From NCBI GenBank assembly GCA_030388825.1, contig CP128835.1, positions 3,466,001 to 3,530,000 on the forward strand: a DNA stretch of 64,000 bases, read 5' to 3'. Position numbers and translations under genes: made by a program. Origin of the DNA: Rossellomorea sp. AcN35-11. GTDB taxonomy: Bacteria; Bacillota; Bacilli; Bacillales; Bacillaceae_B. Below are positions 59,256 to 64,000 of this stretch, piece after piece (positions within the stretch are counted from its first letter, which is position 1; the number at the start of each line of letters is the position of its first letter). The notes under the pieces were generated by a model. It was not told where the DNA came from, ran no database searches, and was given only the letters and a program-made list of their open reading frames with translations.

Positions 59256-59648
59256 CTATTGAATCGTCACATAAAACTGTTTTTTCATTCCTAAAGATTT
59301 ATTATTCATCCCCACTATTTCCACGTTGAGGAGATGCACACCTTTTGGTAGACCCCTTACTACAAATGCTGCAGTATGATATTCTTTATAGAGATTTCCC
59401 GTACTTGATCTTACGACGATCTTCCCTTTTTTTGCCCCTTTTTGTTTAGAGGTGAATGTCACATCAGGAACGATACATTCAATATAGACCTGACTTCCTT
59501 GTACCATATGCTTGATGGAAAGTGATTTCTTTTCCTCATTTGCTGCTTCAACCTTTTTAATAAATGTAAAGCTTTCTGGCTCAGGCATCTTTTCCTTACA
59601 GCCGCTCACAAAAAGAACTGCAATGAACAGAAATATGATCTTTTTCAT
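59256..59648 (-). CDS. Small lipoprotein of unknown function
   Basis: 130 residues from ATG 59646-59648 (MKKIIFLFIAVLFVSGCKEK) with GGAG upstream. The N-terminus is a classic lipoprotein signal with lipobox VSGC (Cys 16), so LspA (also in this window) should process it. The rest is beta-rich and basic (VYIECIVPDVTFTSKQKGAKKGKIVVRSSTGN), like an Ig-type fold. Not recognised; no counterpart here in B. subtilis. Confidence 0.82.
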   Translation of the reverse strand: MKKIIFLFIAVLFVSGCKEKMPEPESFTFIKKVEAANEEKKSLSIKHMVQGSQVYIECIVPDVTFTSKQKGAKKGKIVVRSSTGNLYKEYHTAAFVVRGLPKGVHLLNVEIVGMNNKSLGMKKQFYVTIQ

Positions 59649-59793
59649 CGTTTTACCACTCCTTACTATTAGCCTTGCCCAATCAAAAATGATTTTACTC
59701 AATATATTGAACTACATTTGGCTGAAGAAGGAGTAAAGATCCGGGTGATTTCCATGAAAATGCTTAATATGATAAGGAAAGACACTTCAACAT

Positions 59794-59820
59794 AAAAATA
59801 GTGCCTTAACTTTCGGCACT
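59794..59820 (-). terminator. Terminator overlapping the ylbE stop codon
   Basis: Stem AGTGCC/GGCACT followed by ATTTTTATG on the minus strand. The TAA stop of ylbE lies in the loop. Confidence 0.8.
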
Positions 59821-60048
59821 GTTCATTGATTGAAACATACTGACCATCATAGAAGCCATTTGGACTCCATTTGAAAATTTTTGTACACGATGAGGGATCG
59901 TCTTTTGAAAATGATTGAGGGAAGCAATTTCAAATTTCTCTAACTCATGGGGGTTCCTTGATAATGTACGATACCACTGAGGCTGATCTCTTAAGAATAA
60001 TTTCAGGTCTTCTTTTGTATAAATATAGTCCATAATATCTGAACGCAT
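59806..60048 (-). CDS. ylbE: YlbE-like protein
   Basis: 80 residues: YIYTKEDLKLFLRDQPQWYRTLSRNPHELEKFEIASLNHF, the conserved block of the YlbE family, followed by the hydrophobic MASMMVSMFQSMNSAES. Start ATG with TTAGGAGGGAG upstream, 14 nt after ylbD. The ylbD-ylbE pair is conserved in bacilli and belongs to the sporulation programme. Confidence 0.9.
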   Translation of the reverse strand: MRSDIMDYIYTKEDLKLFLRDQPQWYRTLSRNPHELEKFEIASLNHFQKTIPHRVQKFSNGVQMASMMVSMFQSMNSAES

Positions 60049-60062
60049 TTTCGAACTCCCTC

Positions 60063-60479
60063 CTAATCTTTTCGGAATGAAAATGGATGGGTAGGTTTAG
60101 TTCTTGAGTCTGTTTTAGTTGCGGTTCCAGATCCCGTGCTGCCCTTTGAAGAAAATTGACTAAGTACTCCCTGCACAGCCCCAACGGCTTCACTTAAGCT
60201 GTTGATGTGTTGCTGCAATTGATTTGCGTCCATTTTTTTCACCATTTCCCCAACTTGATCCATCCAACCGTTTTTACTCCCTTGGTTGTCTGTATTGGAA
60301 TCCTTAACATTTTCATCTTTATACTTACTCCACCTAGTATCATCTTCTCCCAGCAAGTACCAGTCTTCAAAGAGATCTTGCCAATTGGCACCACCATTAC
60401 GCACATCTTTCACAATTTTCGGGTGCTTTTTCACAAATTCTTTAAATTCTTTTACTTTAGGGTGTAGTGATTTACCCAT
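60063..60479 (-). CDS. ylbD: YlbD, spore coat protein
   Basis: 138 residues. The N-terminal LHPKVKEFKEFVKKHPKIVKDVRNGGANWQDLFEDWYLLG is the YlbD coat family signature. Next comes a charged linker and a coiled coil (MKKMDANQLQQHINSLSEAV-type), and a low-complexity Ser/Gly/Thr tail. Starts at ATG with GGAGGTG upstream. The gap 60480-60628 contains divergent promoters that I cannot place exactly. Confidence 0.92.
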   Translation of the reverse strand: MGKSLHPKVKEFKEFVKKHPKIVKDVRNGGANWQDLFEDWYLLGEDDTRWSKYKDENVKDSNTDNQGSKNGWMDQVGEMVKKMDANQLQQHINSLSEAVGAVQGVLSQFSSKGSTGSGTATKTDSRTKPTHPFSFRKD

Positions 60480-60628
60480 TATATGAACACCTCCATTACA
60501 GGCATCTACCTACTACACTTTATGATGGATTGAAAAGAATGGTGATACATTCCTTTTTATAGTAGTATTTACATGTATACTAACGGTGATGTCACTTCCA
60601 AAGGTTGCCGGTTTAAAGAAAAGGATGT

Positions 60629-61123
60629 ATGACGATGAAAGAACAGCTGCAACGGTTATTTGATGAATGTCTCTCGGAAGCAACGGATGAGGAAGTTCTC
60701 ATCATGAAACAGCTTCTCGAAGGTGTAAAACGGAAGAGAGAGAATGAGAATGGATCAATCATCGGCGGAATTTTTGCCATGGACCGTGAAGTCAGGGACG
60801 GGCAATTCGAGATAAGTATTCCTATATCGCCGGTTACCCATAATTCACTGCAAATCGTTCATGGAGGAGTAACCGCCACATTAGTTGATACCGCAATGGG
60901 TACATTAGCCAATATGCTGCTACCGGAAGGATATGGAGCAGTAACGACGAATCTAAACGTGCACTATCTCGCACCAGGAAAAGGAGATCGTCTAACTGCT
61001 CATGCGAATGTGATCCATCAAGGAAGCAAGACGATAGTAGTTGACGGGAAAGTTGTCAGTTCAGATGGAAAGGTCGTTGCTCACTCTACTGGTTCCTTTT
61101 TTATTTTCAAAAAGACACAATAG
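60629..61123 (+). CDS. Hotdog-fold thioesterase (PaaI family)
   Basis: 164 residues from ATG 60629, with an alternative ATG two codons on that has better spacing to AAAGG. Hotdog motifs: SLQIVHGGVTATLVDTAMGTLANML (the HGG/D pattern of PaaI-type acyl-CoA thioesterases) and GYGAVTTNLNVHYLAPGKGDRL. The N-terminal 50 residues are an extra charged helix. Substrate unknown; with the carboxylase and crotonase genes it adds to the acyl-CoA theme of the region. Confidence 0.88.
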   Translation: MTMKEQLQRLFDECLSEATDEEVLIMKQLLEGVKRKRENENGSIIGGIFAMDREVRDGQFEISIPISPVTHNSLQIVHGGVTATLVDTAMGTLANMLLPEGYGAVTTNLNVHYLAPGKGDRLTAHANVIHQGSKTIVVDGKVVSSDGKVVAHSTGSFFIFKKTQ

Positions 61124-61140
61124 ATTGGCTATCGCTCAAA

Positions 61141-61178
61141 AAAAGGTTGATCCCCAGACGTATCGGGGATCAACCTTC
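61141..61178. terminator. Terminator between the thioesterase gene and ylbC
   Basis: Perfect AAGGTTGATCCCC/GGGGATCAACCTT stem with A run on one side and T run on the other. The ylbC stop codon (TGA) lies within the stem. Confidence 0.93.
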
Positions 61179-62240
61179 CTCTTCTTCTTCAATTTTCTCA
61201 ATAAAGTTTTGTGTGTAGTACCTTTTATATACTCCGACCCCAAGATGTGTAAATTGCTTCTCCAGTAGTATCTTGCGATGGCCTTCAGAATTCAGCCAGC
61301 CGTGAACGGCTTCCGGAGCGTCCGTATACTGGGAAGCGATGTTTTCCCCTGCTGTCTTGAACATGACATTTTCACTTTCCAGACGTTCCGATAAATTCCC
61401 CAGGGTAGGTGACTCGTGGGAGAAGTATTCCTCTTCAAACATTTCTTGACTATGTCCTCTTGCTACCTGTGCGGTATCTTCATCCCATTTCAGGGTGTCT
61501 TCTTCGAATTGGACTCTGATTACATTGGTAATGTCAAAAATTTGTTGTTCGCTGGCACTGTTCACTTTATCCCATTGATCATCAGTGGGCACCTGTTCCT
61601 GTGCCAATTCTCCCCTGTACATCATTTCATACGGATGCATTTCAATTAACGTCTCACTATCCAGGAATCGGATGCTCGTAAGCTTACCTGTGAATTTATC
61701 TAAATAAAGCTGGGCATAAATGTCGCCAAGTGGGACGAGCAGCCTCGTATTCAAGTCTTCTTCATTTAATTCAAATTGATACGCTCCTGAATCATCGTTT
61801 ACAACGATTTCGGAGTCCACAATCGTAAATCGATAAATATCTTCTAAACGCTGCCCCAACTTATAAGGTGCTACATCGACTTGATTGCCAATGGCATACA
61901 ATGTAACGACCTTATTCTTGTTAATGCCCATTTGTATGTACTGTTTGTGTGAAATAGGGTAAATCCACCACTCATATTCATAAGGGCTTGGCTCAACCCT
62001 GTCAGGTTGACCCAATGCGTCTATTACTTTATTCGAATCTTTTCCAATCCATGTTGATAAACCGGTCATAGGCCGTTCACCCGGGGTCTCAACCGGTTGA
62101 TTTAATTGATTTTCGTTGTCTTCTTTTAGAGTTTGGGTCTCTGGACCTTTAAGAGGCTCATTTTCCTGTTTTTGATCCTGATAAATACTTATTAATAATA
62201 TAACGACAAGCATGATCAAAATACGTAAAACTGTTCTCAG
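61170..62240 (-). CDS. ylbC: YlbC, CAP-domain (SCP-like) extracytoplasmic protein
   Basis: The likely start is CTG 62238-62240 (LRTVLRILIMLVVILLISIY), six bases after GAGGAGGGG; the ATG at 62360 has no ribosome site. 356 residues (B. subtilis 346). After the signal anchor come a linker, a CAP-associated N-terminal domain (WIGKDSNKVIDALGQPDRVEPSPYEYEWW) and the C-terminal CAP domain with HSQEMFEEEYFSHESPTLGNLSERL and GWLNSEGHRKILL. Sporulation-associated CAP proteins of this kind are common in bacilli; role unknown. Confidence 0.88.
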   Translation of the reverse strand: MRTVLRILIMLVVILLISIYQDQKQENEPLKGPETQTLKEDNENQLNQPVETPGERPMTGLSTWIGKDSNKVIDALGQPDRVEPSPYEYEWWIYPISHKQYIQMGINKNKVVTLYAIGNQVDVAPYKLGQRLEDIYRFTIVDSEIVVNDDSGAYQFELNEEDLNTRLLVPLGDIYAQLYLDKFTGKLTSIRFLDSETLIEMHPYEMMYRGELAQEQVPTDDQWDKVNSASEQQIFDITNVIRVQFEEDTLKWDEDTAQVARGHSQEMFEEEYFSHESPTLGNLSERLESENVMFKTAGENIASQYTDAPEAVHGWLNSEGHRKILLEKQFTHLGVGVYKRYYTQNFIEKIEEEEEG

Positions 62241-62402
62241 AAATCTCCCCTCCTCTCTACTGTCTCTATGAAGATATGCGATAAATACTAGAATTATTAT
62301 AGCATGGTTATAGGTATAAAAATTGCGTCTACTTTCAAGGATAGCATATTTTTCTTCCATCTAAAACAAATGAATCTCTATAGGGAAAGGTTCCGGACAA
62401 AT

Positions 62403-62433
62403 AAAAAAGAGATGATCATGTCCGATCATCTCC
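62403..62433 (-). terminator. Terminator downstream of ylbB
   Basis: Stem GAGATGATC/GATCATCTC with a 6-nt loop and TTTTTTAT on the minus strand, 7 nt after the ylbB stop. Confidence 0.9.
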
Positions 62434-62439
62434 ATACAA

Positions 62440-62877
62440 TTAAAATGGTTTGTTTCTAAAGTTTGATTCAGATATATTTTCTAAGGCTATGTAGGCTTGT
62501 TTCCCCAACGATTCTCTGATAGCAAAGTCACCCAATGAAATCATTCCGACCAATTTTCCCCTTTCCACCACAGGAAGCCTCCTTATCTGATTTTCAGCCA
62601 TGATATGTGCGGCTTCGCCTGCCTCAGTCTCAGGTCCTACAGTGATTAAGTGTTTACTCATAATATCCTCTACCTTTGATGAAGCAGGGTGTTTTTCAGC
62701 TATACACCTCAAAACGATATCCCGGTCTGTCATCATCCCTACAATCTTTTCACCATCCACAATGGGAATAGACCCTATATCGTGTTCTTTCATTCTAAGA
62801 GCAACTTCATACACATTGTCCAACAACGAACAGGTTTCCACTTCTCTTGTCATCATCTCTCTGATTAATGTCATCAT
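62440..62877 (-). CDS. ylbB: YlbB, two-CBS-domain protein
   Basis: 145 residues made of two CBS repeats: VYEVALRMKEHDIGSIPIVDGEKIVGMMTDRDIV and EAAHIMAENQIRRLPVVERGKLVGMISLGDF. CBS pairs bind adenine nucleotides and sense energy state; no partner domain is fused. Start ATG behind GGAGGAGGATC. Divergent from ylbA. Confidence 0.93.
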   Translation of the reverse strand: MMTLIREMMTREVETCSLLDNVYEVALRMKEHDIGSIPIVDGEKIVGMMTDRDIVLRCIAEKHPASSKVEDIMSKHLITVGPETEAGEAAHIMAENQIRRLPVVERGKLVGMISLGDFAIRESLGKQAYIALENISESNFRNKPF

Positions 62878-63127
62878 GATCCTCCTCCATTCCTGTCAAA
62901 TACTTACCTTTATTCTCCGCTTTCTTTCAAAGGATATGCACCCTTAATAAAATTTGACCTATTCATATGATTGAAGACATTGCAAGATAAAGGTTTTTCC
63001 ACTATTATTAAGAATGAGAAATACTGCATTTAGTATCATTCTACATAAAGGGATATGAATGCTTCTATCATACGAACAGCATCAGGACCGGGAGTCCTCA
63101 TGCCACACAATATAGGAGGGAATTATT

Positions 63128-63487
63128 ATGCGTTTTGAAGGAACAGAATTTGAAAGCTTAAAAGTGGATTTAAATCGATTAGACGAGATTATGGAATCTC
63201 ATGGGCTTGTTCGTGCAGGACAGTGGGATTACGAAAGAGTGACCTATGATCGAAAGTTCGAAATCAGAGAAGGGATCTTCTATTTACGAATTCAAGGTCT
63301 GGCTGTTGAAGGAGATATCGGCAAGCATGAAGCCGTTATTCAACTAATGACTCCGTTACTTGGTAAACACTACTATCCACACGGCGTGGAGTACGGTGAA
63401 GGTGAAGAGTTCCCTAAACACCTGGTTACTTCTTGCGAAAAGCTTCTGGCAGATGTGAAGAAAGAAGCGACCCATTTCGCATGGTAA
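63128..63487 (+). CDS. ylbA: YlbA, YugN-like family protein
   Basis: 119 residues, start ATG behind AGGAGGG. The YugN-like fold is suggested by RLDEIMESHGLVRAGQWDYERVTYDRKFEI and FYLRIQGLAVEGDIGKHEAVIQLMTPLLGKHYYPHGVEYG. The function is unknown; it is the first of the ylb genes in B. subtilis order. Followed by a strong terminator. Confidence 0.9.
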   Translation: MRFEGTEFESLKVDLNRLDEIMESHGLVRAGQWDYERVTYDRKFEIREGIFYLRIQGLAVEGDIGKHEAVIQLMTPLLGKHYYPHGVEYGEGEEFPKHLVTSCEKLLADVKKEATHFAW

Positions 63488-63497
63488 ATATCTGATA

Positions 63498-63532
63498 GTA
63501 AAAAGACTGTCTTTCACAAGACAGTCTTTTTA
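63498..63532. terminator. Terminator downstream of ylbA
   Basis: Perfect GTAAAAAGACTGT/ACAGTCTTTTTAC stem with a 9-nt loop; U tract on the plus strand. Confidence 0.93.
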
Positions 63533-63676
63533 CATCCTCCCGAAAGACGGCACCCAGACTAAGGGAGCATCTATTTACAGGTAAATTTCAATTTATTCCT
63601 ACTGTTCATTCTTCTCATTCTCTCATATAATAATAGTAAAGAAAGTATTAGGTTTTTGTTAGAGAGGGGTACACAA

Positions 63677-64000
63677 TTGTCCAAGTTTTTCACGAAAAAA
63701 GTGTTAATGATCTCGTTGATCATTTTAATGCTAGCAATAATAACTTTTTTTATTTTACCTGTTTCAGTACCCTTAATTACTGCAATTATCACAGCTCTAT
63801 TACTGGAGCCCGCCGTTGGCTTCATTCAAAAGCGTTTCTCGGCAAAACGCCGGATTGCAGTACTTTCTGTGTTCATACTGTTCTTGCTTCTTATTAGTAT
63901 TTCCTCCTTCTTTATCACGACGAAGGTCGTTGGCGAAGGAATTCAGCTGATAGAAGATGCACCTAAATATGTAAACCAATTAAGCGATATTTGGCTGGAT
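63677..64000 (+). CDS. AI-2E/YtvI-family permease, 3' end outside window
   Basis: 108 codons from TTG 63677 (LSKFFTKKVLMISLIILMLA) with GAGAGGGG upstream, open to the window end. Hydrophobic segments LIILMLAIITFFILPVSVPL and VLSVFILFLLLISISSFF surround LEPAVGFIQKRFSAKRR, the typical beginning of the AI-2E transporter superfamily. In sporeformers the closest kind is the sporulation membrane protein YtvI, but the visible part cannot separate the subfamilies. Confidence 0.85.
   Translation, partial: MSKFFTKKVLMISLIILMLAIITFFILPVSVPLITAIITALLLEPAVGFIQKRFSAKRRIAVLSVFILFLLLISISSFFITTKVVGEGIQLIEDAPKYVNQLSDIWLD

Overview
This window comes from a spore-forming low-GC Gram-positive of the family Bacillaceae (Bacillus in the broad sense). 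The evidence is gene order: the block follows the Bacillus subtilis order ylbA-ylbQ / mraZ-dcw cluster / spoIIGA-sigE-sigG / ylmC-ylmH-divIVA / ileS-lspA-rluD / pyrR-pyr operon almost gene for gene. It also carries sporulation sigma factors, bacillithiol synthesis (bshC), a T-box leader and PyrR attenuators. I cannot name the genus with certainty. Nearly all genes are on the minus strand, so the transcriptional order runs from the right end to the left end.

Right to left. (1) 64000-46600 is the ylb region: a YtvI-like permease cut by the window edge, ylbA, ylbB, ylbC, a hotdog thioesterase, ylbD, ylbE, a lipoprotein, ricF (ylbF), ylbG, several lineage-specific hypotheticals, a stalk-type protein, rsmD, coaD, ylbJ, ylbK, ylbL, tmcAL (ylbM), ylbN-rpmF, an enoyl-CoA hydratase, and ylbO (RsfA type). 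(2) 46441-42470 holds ylbP and, facing away from it, a three-gene biotin-dependent acyl-CoA carboxylase operon with a near-consensus cre site upstream. (3) 42344-39350 holds panE, a DUF3397 membrane protein and bshC. (4) 39127-21440 is the division and cell-wall cluster: mraZ-rsmH-ftsL-pbpB-spoVD-murE-(orphan Mur N-terminal-like gene)-mraY-murD-spoVE-[gap where murG and murB would be expected]-divIB-ylxW-ylxX-sbp-ftsA-ftsZ. (5) 20941-13700 holds spoIIGA-sigE-sigG and the ylm genes through divIVA. (6) 13650-8640 holds the T-box-controlled ileS, ylyA, lspA and rluD. (7) 8645-1 is the pyr operon (pyrR-pyrP-pyrB-pyrC-carA-carB) with three PyrR-controlled attenuators; carB runs off the left edge.

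Eight genes carry single-base insertions: carB (three), the acyl-CoA carboxylase beta subunit (two), and pyrB, spoIIGA, ftsA, spoVE, bshC and a small membrane protein (one each). All eleven shifts have the same sign, most lie in short G/C runs, and several affect genes that are normally essential. Removing the extra base restores full-length proteins of the expected size. I read this as systematic sequencing or assembly error rather than gene decay, and I annotate these loci as single genes.

The most unusual non-coding content is a family of dispersed, sometimes tandem units of about 124 bp, in four clusters (17915-18260, 21173-21438, 46448-46600, 57947-58145). They have conserved flanks and apex but a variable central stem in which both arms change together, as in a structured RNA. 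Other points of interest are the missing murG-murB segment, the orphan Mur N-domain-like gene, a 10-bp-periodic GTGG array upstream of mraZ, and a spoIIG-type promoter with 22-bp spacing.
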